Of a stretch of DNA of 37,193 nucleotides, positions 27,654 to 37,193 are shown one piece after another (position 1 is the stretch's first letter; each line of letters begins with the position of its first letter). The notes beneath the pieces were generated by a model, which was given only the letters and a program-made list of their open reading frames with translations, made no database searches and was not told the DNA's origin. This stretch comes from Gnetum montanum (lineage: Eukaryota > Streptophyta > Gnetopsida > Gnetales > Gnetaceae): the NCBI GenBank assembly GCA_015680685.1, contig MNCI01030156.1, positions 356,024-393,216 on the forward strand, given 5' to 3'. A program made the position numbers and the translations under genes.

Positions 27654-30485
27654 ATGACACTGAAAGGCAAACACATGTAGGAAGTAGGACTAGCCCAACA
27701 AAGGGAGAAATGACCAAGAATAGGAAGGGACCAAGAACAAGCCTAGGAAGAACCATTTGCATCCCACACCATAGGTCCACTTAGGGAAGAGGCCAAGGTG
27801 GAATCTATTTGTCATATTCTAGAACCAGTAGTAGCAACAAAACATTCCCACTTGGATGAGGCACTAGCTTAGCAAGAAATCCTTGAGGTGACCTTGAAAG
27901 AGGCCTACCTAAATCAAATTAGATCAAGGGAGGTCTAAAAATAGTGCTCTAGGGGTTAAACTTTGGCTCTTTCTTGAAGCAAGCACCTAAAGAAGTACAA
28001 GACCAATTGAAAACCTCTCCTATGTGGCCAATTATCACTTCCACCAGGGAGTGGTACATGGGAGAGACATTCTTATTCTAGAATAATAGGAAATTTGGTT
28101 CAAAAATAAAAATCAAAGACATCTCAATGTCCTACTCAATGCAAGCCATTGCTAAAGTGCTTGGGTTGCTAGAAATTGGGACAAATCTCATTGAGATTCC
28201 AATGCATGCAAACCCTAGCATCAAAAAGGAATGGGTGCAATGGTGCTATGGTGTCAAATGCAAGGATTATAGTGTGCTCAGACTAGAAAAAATAATTTAC
28301 TACAAGATTGTGACCTTTTACCTCAACCTGATGGTGAGGCCCAGTAAAATCACTACCTTTTCTACCAATGTGTGCAATTCTTTGAGTAGAAGATTCTTTG
28401 TTAACCTTCCACAGCTAATCTATTTGGAGATAGAGAAGTAGTTTAAATATAATGAATGTGGAAGGAAGGCACTCCCCTTCCCATGCCTCATCAAAAACTC
28501 TGTGAGAGGGGAGGGATAGTCCATTATACAAATGATGCTATCAAGCATGCTCTGGTTGCTAATTGGATGGAGATGATGAAAGATAAAATGCCAACAATAA
28601 TCATTCAATAAGAGGAGTAGTAGCCACCACTTCCATGTGCCACTCAAACAATTATGCAGACATCACTGTAATAGCCCAATGGTTGCATGAATACCAAGAA
28701 TGGCTCTTGAGCAAACAAGTGCAATGAGTAGGCACAAGTGGTGGGGACCCATCTATGTATCTTCCAACAATGAGTGACCTATATAAGGTGGCATAAATAG
28801 TTAGCCTAATTAGGGAAGGTCGATCTATTTTCTTGATCCAATGAATGTAATTATCCATGAGGTTAAATCCTAGTGCTAAAGATGTCATGGTATCTCTTGT
28901 AGAATAGAAACCACTCCCAAAAATCTCTGGGAATGCTACGACCTTCATAGTATGCTTAGAGGTAGGTGAGGGGGCAACAGTGCTAGTGATGCAATACTAA
29001 GGGTAGGAGATAGTAGCAAAGATGGTTGCTAATAGAATTGTCAAAACACTCAATGCACCTATGATGTCTATACCAAATGTCACCATACTCAAAGATGTGC
29101 AAACATCCGCAAGAACCATAAGTGAAAAATTAAGCGTAGTAGAACATGAAGAACTACTGGATTGACTAGTGGGAATTGGAAAACTACTTCTAGATGTCTT
29201 TGATCTTTTGAATAGTATTACTACAACCTATTCAAAGCTACTAGAGGCAAGGAAAAAACATCATCTTTGAAGGACAACTCAAAGTAGCCAAGGAGCTGAA
29301 TGAACGCTTGGCTATTGAAGTTGCTTAATTAAGACATCAAATTGTCAAGCTTGCATTTCTCAACCTAGCATTGACAAAAAATAAAGCTCTTGAATAGCTT
29401 CATACCAAACTAAAAATGGTTAAGAGTGCGATGGAGATGGCAATGTTCTACTAATCCTTGGTAGAGGCTACTTGGCATAAAATTTAGAAGGTCTTGGATC
29501 TAACTTGCTAGGAGAATGTGCAACTAACCACAGAGAACCATTGCCTATGTAATGTTGATGAGAATAAACAATAGCTGACTGACTTTATCCATCAATAGTA
29601 GGAGTAGCTATTTAGAGAAAACACAAAGCTAAGGAGATTGGTAGCTAAAAACAAAAGTCTCTCTATGGAGGAGGTTTGTGCCCTTTACCAAAAGACTACC
29701 ATTAAGGTAGCTACCTAGAAATTAGAGGCTTTTAAATTTGAGAGAGTCAAGGATCATTATAGAGATTAGGTTTGTCTACAGAAAGAAGTGAATGAAAAGC
29801 AAATCCAGTTGGTGAAGGAAAAATTAAATGAAACCCTCTAGAAACTCCAACAAGGAAGATAAGTTTGAAAACCTATCATTAATGGGATAAATGCCTACAA
29901 TAAGGTGAAAATTCACATGGAGGAGTTGCAAATTAAGAAGATGATAGAATTCATGGAGCTTTCCAATCTCCAATATGCAAATATAGCTATGTTGAATGCT
30001 ACACAATCATAGTAAAAATTAGAGAAGTAAGTGAAGAGCTCATACTTATTGTACAAGGCCAAGTTCAAGCACCATAAGGACACCAAGCAAAAGCTTGTGG
30101 TGGAAAATGTAGAACTTGAGGTTCTTAAGGGAAAATACACTAATCAGAGATTTGTTGTTAAGAACCTAGCCAAACAAATGAATGACTACCAAGAGCTACA
30201 AAATGTAGTTAGGGTATTTGATGTAAAATGTAAACAATTCATTGCCTGGTTTGTCAATGTTAACAAGTTGTTCCCAGTAATGTCCTATTTATGGGATATC
30301 CCCATTCTAGCCCACATCAGTGATGTCATGTGAACTGTGAATGATCCTTAGAGTAAGGAAGAGAAGATGGAGGAATTACTAGATGCCTTTCATCTTCCAC
30401 TAGAGGTTGTAGTCATAGTAGGATACCCATAGTTACCTTAGCCATTGCACATGCTTGAAGCCAGTAAAGGTCCTTTAGAACCTTA
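27654..30485 (+). pseudogene. ORF3 of element 3: plant-transposon-protein-like region plus coiled coil
   Basis: The probable start is ATG 27654, directly after TTGTGACTGTAG. The first about 150 codons are Glu/Lys-rich with stops. From about 28040, WYMGETFLF, KIKIKDISMSYSMQAIAKVL, GLLEIG and, to 28440, KEWVQWCYG, MVRPSKITTFSTNVCNSLSR, then KALPFPCLIKN, follow the order of the 'putative plant transposon protein' domain (VRG..F(S/T)..AIN..LGLP; LLP..H.S.V...RA; L.FPSLI). The coiled coil spans about 29270-30230 (KSLSMEEVCALYQKT, EELQIKKMIEFMELSNLQYA). The tail at 30230-30400 has LFPVMSYLWDIPILAHISDV and SKEEKMEELLDAFHLP. The copy is decayed. I see no membrane segment or enzymatic motif; function unknown. 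Confidence 0.72.
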
Positions 30486-30736
30486 AGAATGTCCACCACC
30501 TAGGATTATCTGATTTTCTCAACCACCTTCATGACACTAAAGGATGTGCTATCCAATTTTGAGTAGTCATGTCATGATGTTCGATTTTCTGTCATGAACA
30601 CCACATTTTTTTGTAATGTTGTTGATTTGTACACTTAGGCACTCAGTTTGTCAAGCTAGTTTGTTATGTCAAGAGTTAGTCAATAATCCCATACCTTCCC
30701 AATTTTGTAAAGGAACTTAAGGACAAGTTGTCATTC

Positions 30737-30749
30737 AGTCATGGGGGTA
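30737..30749 (+). other. Polypurine-type site before the 3' LTR of element 3
   Basis: AGTCATGGGGGTA abuts TGATGAATCA, the LTR start at 30750. It is identical to the site in element 2. Confidence 0.75.
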
Positions 30750-31645
30750 TGATGAATCATTGTTGTATCATGTCTATGGGCCTCTATTGATGTGGCCTCA
30801 TTGACAGGGCCACATTGACGTAGTATTTGTCGTATCTATGGGGCCCTATTAATGTAGCTCTTCAATAAAGTTTATAAATATGTGCTCACTAGCCATGTTT
30901 ATAGAATGTCTTGTCACAGTTGTAGCAAAGCTCTTATAGTTTTGTCATTTAAGAGTTAGAATATTTCTTTGAGTGCCTATAGCAAGAGTCAAAAAGTGTA
31001 CTAATATTTATTCAAATACTATTGTACCTGAACACACTAGTGTGAACAATAATAAAGATAAGTATTTTGATCAAATCTTGTAGCACTTAGAATAGATTAA
31101 TGATTTATTTATGCATTTACTATTTTCATTATATATGCAATTAATTAAGCTAAATTATACTTTAAGTGATTACTTAATTAATTAAGCTAAATAGATTAAA
31201 TACATAGTACAACTACATTGAGCGTAAATAGGTATTGGCTTGGTAATTCCAACATCATTATTACTTGGTTCACCGAGTAGCATAGTGCTTGGCAACCCCA
31301 CTAGTGGATACATGGGTTCAAGACATGTATAAAAGGTTGGACCAGATGCTTATGTTAGGACTAGTTAGAAAATAGTTATATAGTTAAATCAAATTAGTTA
31401 TTAAATTACTTACTTTCTCTATTTTAAGCACTAGGAACATAAAACATAAAATAATAAAAATCATATGCATCGATTACACTCAACCATACCTTGTGCATCA
31501 TAAGTGTAATTAAGAAGACAACAAATGACTATTAGGACAAAGTTCACTTCTAGAAGACTAGAGTACTGGAAGACGTAAAGTCTGTGAAATTTGATTGCTT
31601 TGTGATTCGTATGGTTGGGCATAGGCGTACCCTGACCACTCATCA
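30750..31645 (+). repeat. 3' LTR of element 3 (896 bp)
   Basis: It starts TGATGAATCATTG, has a TATA box at 30873-30880 and ends CCACTCATCA at 31645, followed by the TCTAT duplication. U3 carries GGCCTCATTGAC/GGGCCCTATTAATG repeats and no GATATC palindromes, unlike elements 1 and 2. Confidence 0.9.
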
Positions 31646-31650
31646 TCTAT
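31646..31650 (+). repeat. Target-site duplication of element 3, right copy (TCTAT)
   Basis: Identical to 20229-20233. Confidence 0.85.
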
Positions 31651-32025
31651 GTTGCATAAGAAAGTATAACATAAGAGAAAATAAAGTCTAAATTAAGAAG
31701 AATGCTACAATGAAGGAAGACAATCTCAATCTTTATTATACTTTATGCAAGGTCCTTAGGTATAATGCACTTGAATAAAGACATTGTACAATTGCTTCAA
31801 ATCACAATATAGCCATTCACTCATTATTATTAAAATTCAAGAAATCAAATTGCACGAGTAGGTATCCTATATTTATAGGCATTGACTTTAACCTTGTCAT
31901 CGTAGCTTAGATGTCACATCATAGGCTACAATCATGCATTTGTAATGATGGAGCTATAACATCTCATATACAATGTCATAACCTATCAAAACATTGTTCA
32001 TCGTTTGTGTTTGCAATACGTATCA
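31651..32025 (-). repeat. Decayed LTR, U3/R part (minus strand), right of element 3
   Basis: On the minus strand it has TATAAATA (31870-31877), then CTTTATTCAAGTGCATTATACC, AATAAAGATTGAGATTG and TGTAGCATTC. These match in order the LTR at 35510-35600 (CTTTATTCAAGTGAAGTGTAC, AATAAAGATCAAGATTAC, TATAGCATTC). It completes the LTR cut by element 3. The start near 32025 (TGATACG) is a guess. Confidence 0.55.
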
Positions 32026-33039
32026 TTACAAATTATGTTTCAAGTAATAATACTTCATAAATGATTATCTTAAATATTTGAAAGATGCCCACTTTCTCTC
32101 ACATTATTGGCATTTTCTCTTATGAGTTGAAGACATAACTAAATTTAATAGTAATGAAGTCCATTAAGGTTGGCAAAATTTTTCTAAATATGTTATCTTA
32201 ATGACAAAAATTGAAGCTAAACCAAAATGCATGCTATAAATCTCAAATCAATTTTTTGTTGTTATATGAAGAAAATTCAATGTATCAAAACCAAAATGAT
32301 GATACATAGTACTAGATCAAATAAAATTTATTTTTATCTTGGCTATAATATGATTAAATTTATTCTCTCCTACAAGTATTTAGGCATTGCATTTTCAAAT
32401 AAGTATTTATAGCAAAAATTATGTTTCTTGAAGGATCTCTAATATTATACATGCTTTATAGACTATTTAAAATAAGAGACACAAGAAAAAATTTGAGTAT
32501 GGGACATTTGAAAGGAAATTTAACATTAGCTTGTTCAACTAACTTAACATACAATTTTGAAACATGAGGACTAGTAATTGAAGTAGCATAATTAAGATAT
32601 TTAGAATGTATTAAAAAAAATTTGTAAGAGTTCAAGGGCAAGTTTTAGATTCCATACAATATTCCATTAATTGAAGTGATCATGTTTTATATAAAAAATT
32701 GTAAATTTTCATTAGTTTATTAGATTTTATCAAAAGATAATTGTTATGCCTAATGTATATCTTTTCATAAAAGACATGTTCAAGTTCTATGAATATAGGA
32801 CACATCTAATGTACTCAAGATTTATTGCTACTAATGTATTTACACAAGTTCATTTGTCTAATAGATTCTTTGAATTTACAAAAATGTATTAAAACATTAG
32901 TATTAGTATCAGTATATAATTTTATAATGTTATTTAAGAGAAAAGTTAGTTTTGTAAAGAAAAATAACTTCAAAAATGTAATATTCAAGACAAACATTTA
33001 AAGTTGAAACCTAATGATGAATTGTGAGTATAGCTAATG
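32026..33039. other. AT-rich sequence, nothing recognised
   Basis: Three ORFs of 60-61 codons on both strands look like chance. No LTR ends, coding domain or RNA gene is seen. Confidence 0.45.
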
Positions 33040-33330
33040 CTCCACTATATAATCCATAATCATTGTAGTCGATTGTGTTATAATCCATGGATGTGACTAG
33101 CATTATTATTTAGTAAGTTAAATTAGATTTGCACATCATTGTCTTCTTATTTAGGCTAATAGGAAGTCCTCAACCATAGGATTTTGTCTAAGTAAGACAT
33201 ATGATGGGTTGATGTTATTTGATTGGTGCTAAAATAACTAAAAACATTGAATTTAATTACTTAATTAATCTAATTATTGAAAAAAATAAATCCTTTTCTA
33301 GCCTACAAGTGATGAGTGTTCATTTTTTAG
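33040..33330 (-). repeat. Decayed LTR fragment cut by element 4
   Basis: TATATAATCC, GATTGTGTTATAATCCATGG, ACATATGATGGGTTGATGTT and ACTTAATTAATCTAAT align in order with 19740-19990 (CATATAATCC, GATTGTATCATAATCTGTGG, GCATATGATAATGATGTT, ACTAATTAATCTAAT). It is therefore a second diverged copy of the LTR end seen left of element 3. It stops where the element 4 LTR begins at 33331. Confidence 0.5.
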
Positions 33331-34200
33331 TGATGAGTGGTGAGATACCCCTATGCCCAACCATATGAATCACTAAGGTGTTTACAAATGATCTAGTTGA
33401 ATTCCATGGATTCCTGGTGTTCTTGTACACATGATTCAATCTAGAAGGTGAATCTAATCATAAAATGATCATTTTCTTCACAACTACACTTGTGAGGCTT
33501 AGTTGTATGGTTAATTATAATTGAGACACATGATTTTTATTATTTTATATTTTCTTTTCCTAAGGTTGGTAATAGATCAAGAATAAACTGATTAACTAAT
33601 TTAATTTCTTATTAATAACTAATTGTTCTAACATAAGCATCCAATTCCACTTTCCGTACACATCTTAAACATGTACAACATTGCTAAGCGACCAACCATT
33701 AAGCGCTACTAGGATTACCAAGTTTTATACATATACTTGAAGTGGTCATACTTATGTATGCTAGTCTATTTAGCTTGATTAATTAATTACTTCAAGTCTT
33801 AATCATTCTAACTTAATTAATGAAAATAATAAATGCATAAATAAATCATTAAGCTAGTTTAAGTGATGCAAGGTTTATTAAAAAGATCATCTTTATTGCC
33901 ACACATACTACAATGCTCAAGTACAGCAGTGCTTGAATAAAGATCTGTACACTCCTTGACTTCTATTGTGACCAGTTAGAAAATTATGCTATCTCTTACA
34001 AAAATAAACTGCAAGATCTTCACTTGCAATTGAAATTCTAACTCTCATTAGCATGGCTAGGGTTCCATATTTATAGACCTACTAGGGTGCCACGTTAACA
34101 AGTACACATCACCATGGAAACCCCTACATTGATGGGATCCCAGTGACGTGGTTGGTTTGACAACATCCCATTGACATAGTTGACCAAAGACACTTCATCA
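33331..34200 (-). repeat. 3' LTR of element 4 (870 bp)
   Basis: On the minus strand it begins TGATGAAGTGTC (34200) and ends CTCACCACTCATCA (33331). The TATA box is at 34068-34075. U3 contains GTCAATGGGATG/ATCAATGTAGGGG units, like the U3 of the outer element and element 3. Confidence 0.85.
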
Positions 34201-34213
34201 TACCCCCACGACT
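34201..34213 (-). other. Polypurine-type site of element 4
   Basis: AGTCGTGGGGGTA on the minus strand abuts the LTR start. It differs from the common form by one transition. Confidence 0.7.
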
Positions 34214-34379
34214 AAATGATAACTCATCCTCAAGTTCTTTATAAAATTGGAAAGGTATGGGATTATTAACTAACGCACGACACAACAAAACTAACACCAT
34301 AACATGATTGAACAAAATTGGAAAACACATCCTTTAATGGTGTGAAGATGGTTGAAAAGATCAAATGGTTCTAGGTAGT

Positions 34380-34906
34380 AGAGGTTCCTAAGGTTTCGAA
34401 GGACCTTTTCCTACTTCAAGTGCACATGGTAGTTGAGGTGGCTACGGCTATCTTGTTGCAACCGCCACTTCTGGTGGAAGGCGAAAGGCATCCAACTATG
34501 CCTTAATCTTTTTTTCTTTGCTCCAAGGATCATTCACAGTCCATGTAGCATCAACAATGTGGGCTAGAATGGGGATATCCCACAAATAAGGTATTATTGG
34601 GAATAGCTCCTTCACATTGACAAACTAGGTAGCAAATTGCTTACATTTGATATCGAACACCTTGAGTGTGTTTTGTAGCTCATGGTAGTTATTCATCCTC
34701 TTGGCTAGGTTCTTAGTAATTAATCTTTGATTAGTGAACTTCACCTTGAAAACCTTGAGTTCTGCATTTACCACTACAAGCTTCTTCTTGAAGTCCTTGC
34801 GGTGCTTGAACTCTACCTTGTACAACAAGTATGAGTTGGTCACCTATTTCTCCAATTCAGACCATGGTCATCCAGTAGTTAGCATAGCCAAATTTACTTA
34901 TTGAAG
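34380..34906 (-). pseudogene. ORF3 C-terminal part of element 4
   Basis: On the minus strand the coiled coil end is open at 34843-34625 (TNSYLLYKVEFKHRKDFKKK, NLAKRMNNYHELQNTLKVFD). The tail follows past a stop with FVNVKELFPIIPYLWDIPIL and TVNDPWSKEKK. It is close to element 3 (SSYLLYKAKFKHHKDTKQK). The frame ends at 34906 in a junction with an inverted ORF3 copy. Confidence 0.75.
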
Positions 34907-35445
34907 ATTGGCAACCCATCTTGGATAGTTATTCCCATGTCCACCAAGCAGAAGTTAAGAATAAAGACCTACAGATAGAGGATCTAAAAGAATACATGAG
35001 GTTAGCTAACCTTTTTTATGCTAACTTGGCCATGTTAACATCAGGAAGGTCTAGAAATGAACTGGAACATCAAGTAGTAGCCACGTATGCACTATACAAG
35101 GACTTTGTAGATCACAAAGATGCCTTACGAAAACTTTAGTTGAAGAACTCTGAGTTAGAAGCAGTAGAGGTCGGCTACTAGGGGTAGAAAGATGTAGCAA
35201 ACTTGGCTAGAAGATTATCATATTATCATGAATTACAAACAAAGTCTAAAGCTTTTGAAGAACAAAGAAGGTAGTTTGTGGCATGGTACATTAAAGCCAA
35301 TTAGATGTTTCCGCAGCTACCATGGCCATGGGATGTACCAACTTCATCACACATTACACAACAAGCATGGATAGTACATGACCTAAGAACAAAGGAGGAA
35401 AAACTTCAAGTGCTCGTAAACATATACAAATTCCAGAAGCATTCT
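34906..35445 (+). pseudogene. ORF3 C-terminal part, inverted second copy
   Basis: On the plus strand it begins at TGGCAACCCATCTTGGA, equivalent to 6523-6540 of the outer element. It reads KNKDLQIEDLKEYMRLANLF, ANLAMLTSGRSRNELEHQVV and, after stops, LARRLSYYHELQTK and MFPQLPWPWDVPTSSHITQQ, ending near YKFQKHS. It is well diverged from the minus copy beside it, so it is not a simple recent duplication. Confidence 0.75.
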
Positions 35446-35454
35446 TGACTTTAT

Positions 35455-36156
35455 TTTTTAGCACTTAGCAATGTATGTCCGCAGTGTGTTGTTGAGTGAT
35501 TGTATAGAGTCTTTATTCAAGTGAAGTGTACTTGGACATATTTGATGACTGGAAATAAAGATCAAGATTACTTGTCACCATTATAGCATTCACTTAATTT
35601 CTTAATGTTTACTTAGAATAATGTTTACTAATTTCACTTAGAGTAACCAACCACTACTTTCCTAGTTAATGTTTACTTTCATATTTACTTTATTTTCATT
35701 GTTATTAAGTGGTATGGATACAATTGGTTTTGAGTGCTAACTATGGTTATCTAGTAACCTAGTAGTGTTATAACTTGGTACACCTAGTAGTGGAACACTT
35801 GGTAACCCCAATGATAACTACATGAGTCCAAGACATGTGTCATAAATCAAGATCAAATATCCATCACCTTAGCATAAACTAGATTCATTTACAATTTTTC
35901 TAAGAACTAGAACTATTTTCATTTCACCATGTTTACTAGGAGTAGCAATGGTGATACCACATGAGTTAGCATATACCTTACAGTGAGCTAAACCATACAC
36001 TTAGACCTCACTAGCTCCACGTGGGAAGATAAGTATCTCAAACTTGAATCAATTACTAGCATAATGACATTGTCTTGTTCACAAATTATGATGTAGTTGC
36101 ATGTGAAATGCCTATGACTTGTATGTTTGGGTATTGGATTTCTCCACCACTAATCA
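35455..36156 (+). repeat. Truncated LTR following the inverted ORF3 copy (plus strand)
   Basis: The coding part passes directly to LTR sequence downstream of the TATA region: CTTTATTCAAGTGAAGTGTAC, AATAAAGATCAAGATT and ACACTTGGTAACCCC, ending GGGTATTGGATTTCTCCACC and ACTAATCA at 36156. U3 with the TATA box and the polypurine-type site are missing, presumably removed by a deletion that also took the end of ORF3. Confidence 0.72.
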
Positions 36157-37193
36157 TTCACGTATAGCACAATAGCCATAAAATGCACCCACCAAGCATG
36201 ATCATAAATAAGCAATATATAATAATCTCAAAGTGCTAATGAGTAGGATCTTAGCAACTACATGCATAGAGGTCAATCATGTAAAATCTACATGAGAAAC
36301 TTAGATAAACTCACATAAAAGAAGTAAGCATCAAGCACACCAATGAGAATGAACTAGAATACTTTCAAAATTTCAAAGATCATAACCAACAATTGTACAT
36401 AGCCACTAGCATCCATCCTCAACTAGAATCAAGGTCTCAAACAAACCACAAGAGGACATATGTAGAAAGCTCATAACCTTATCCAATAATAATTAGAGGA
36501 AGACCAAGATAAGATAACAATAGATCTTAGCAACAAGAAATCTCCAAAATATGCACATCTAAGTCTATCATCAAAGGGGGTGAAACCTCTAAATAAAACA
36601 TTTAACAAGAGATGTGAGGTCCTAAAATAGAATAAAATTAGAATGATCTACCTCCCAAAGGTCTCAAAAGCATCAACTCAAATAAAATGTATTAAGGTAG
36701 ATATCAAAGTACAAGGGTATCCATTTCCAAACCTTAAGAAGGGAACATAAGAATAAGTGACCCATAATAAGGGTAATTGAACTTGAAGCATAAGAAGGAA
36801 TCAAAGCAAGGACCTCATCAAAAATAATCTAGGAGGAAGTACATAATGCCTAAAGATACACACTTAATAATTAATCAACCAACAAGGCAAAATAATCCAT
36901 GAAGTCACATCTGAGTCATGGAAGGCACAAAGCCAAGAGACAGTGAGTGAAACCCAAATCAAGAGGGATGGACACAAGGGACTCAAAATGTAATAGAAAG
37001 AAATACATCCAAACACAACTAGGCAAACATACAATTGCAAGCACAAACGTACATTAGTCTACCAATGACAATCTTTGTCCATCCAGATTAAGGCTCACAA
37101 AGAGCACACATATGAAGGTCCTTCATCCTTAAGAACTACACAAAATTGTGGTCCTATAAGTAAATCCAAAATTTACTATATTCAAGTTAAATT
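36157..37193. other. Purine-rich sequence without recognisable features
   Basis: About 1 kb, rich in A and G on the plus strand. It holds only a 60-codon minus-strand ORF (36864-37046) without known motifs. There is no similarity that I can see to the elements in the rest of the window. Confidence 0.45.

Larger units (their letters stand above)
20234..31645 (+). mobile_element. Element 3: pol-bearing Ty3/gypsy LTR retrotransposon with ORF3 (11.4 kb, internally deleted)
   Basis: Order: 5' LTR part (20234-20837), gag C-terminus, protease, RT, RNase H, integrase, 3' spacer, ORF3, polypurine-type site, 3' LTR (30750-31645). It is bounded by an exact TCTAT duplication, so both original ends are present. 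One deletion removed the last third of the 5' LTR, the primer-binding site, the leader and the gag capsid region. All ORFs carry stops. It is the only copy here with pol, and the best model for the autonomous partner of elements 1 and 2. Confidence 0.9.
33331..34906 (-). mobile_element. Element 4: 3' end of a family member (minus strand)
   Basis: On the minus strand it consists of the C-terminal part of ORF3, the AGTCGTGGGGGTA site and a 3' LTR of 870 bases. Upstream it ends abruptly at 34906, where a second ORF3 copy in the opposite direction begins. The rest of the element is absent. Confidence 0.8.

Noticed and set aside
32026-33039. Three ORFs of 60-61 codons
   Set aside because: AT-rich chance ORFs without motifs or homologous copies.
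1-37193. tRNA, rRNA, riboswitch, CRISPR or bacterial-type operon signals
   Set aside because: None seen on either strand. The tRNA-Asp similarity is limited to the 18-base primer-binding sites.

Overview
The window looks like gene-poor, AT-rich nuclear DNA from a plant with a large genome, filled with old LTR retrotransposons. A gymnosperm such as a conifer would fit the age, divergence and nesting of the copies, but nothing in the sequence fixes the taxon. No intact cellular gene, rRNA, tRNA or CRISPR array is visible. Almost all recognisable coding sequence belongs to one Ty3/gypsy family. Its primer-binding site pairs with the 3' end of plant tRNA-Asp, its reverse transcriptase has an FMDDFS box, and its integrase ends in a GPY module; together these place it near the Athila/Tat group. 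LTRs of the family begin TGATG(A/G) and end in TCA, usually TCATCA, and the 3' LTR follows a short AGTCATGGGGGTA polypurine-type site.

Layout. (1) 1-4947, minus strand: element 1, a gag-protease-only copy whose left end is outside the window. It is inserted in the downstream ORF (ORF3) of a plus-strand outer element. (2) 4948-7399: the rest of the outer element's ORF3. Its 3' LTR (7400-7894 and 15050-15430) is split by element 2. (3) 7895-15044, plus strand: element 2, a complete non-autonomous copy with two 951-bp LTRs, gag and protease but no RT, RNase H or integrase. (4) 15431-19719: older sequence holding a decayed trihelix-like pseudogene and a LINE ORF1-like zinc-knuckle remnant. (5) 19720-32025: a decayed minus-strand LTR split by element 3 (20234-31645, exact TSD TCTAT). 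Element 3 keeps gag C-terminus, protease, RT, RNase H, integrase (with a 478-base N gap) and ORF3. (6) 33040-36156: another LTR remnant, then a fold-back of two ORF3 3' ends in opposite orientation, each next to its own LTR. (7) 36157-37193: nothing recognised.

How the parts relate. Elements 1 and 2 share the same loss of pol, so they probably form one non-autonomous subfamily mobilised by full-length relatives such as element 3. They keep the gag-protease frame, primer-binding site and polypurine site, but their U3 promoter is unlike that of the pol-bearing copies: it carries clustered GATATC palindromes. ORF3 combines an N-terminal region resembling the 'putative plant transposon protein' domain with a long coiled coil and a conserved WD(V/I)P tail. 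It follows an AG|ATG acceptor-like site in two elements and recurs in four copies. It is the least explained coding feature here.
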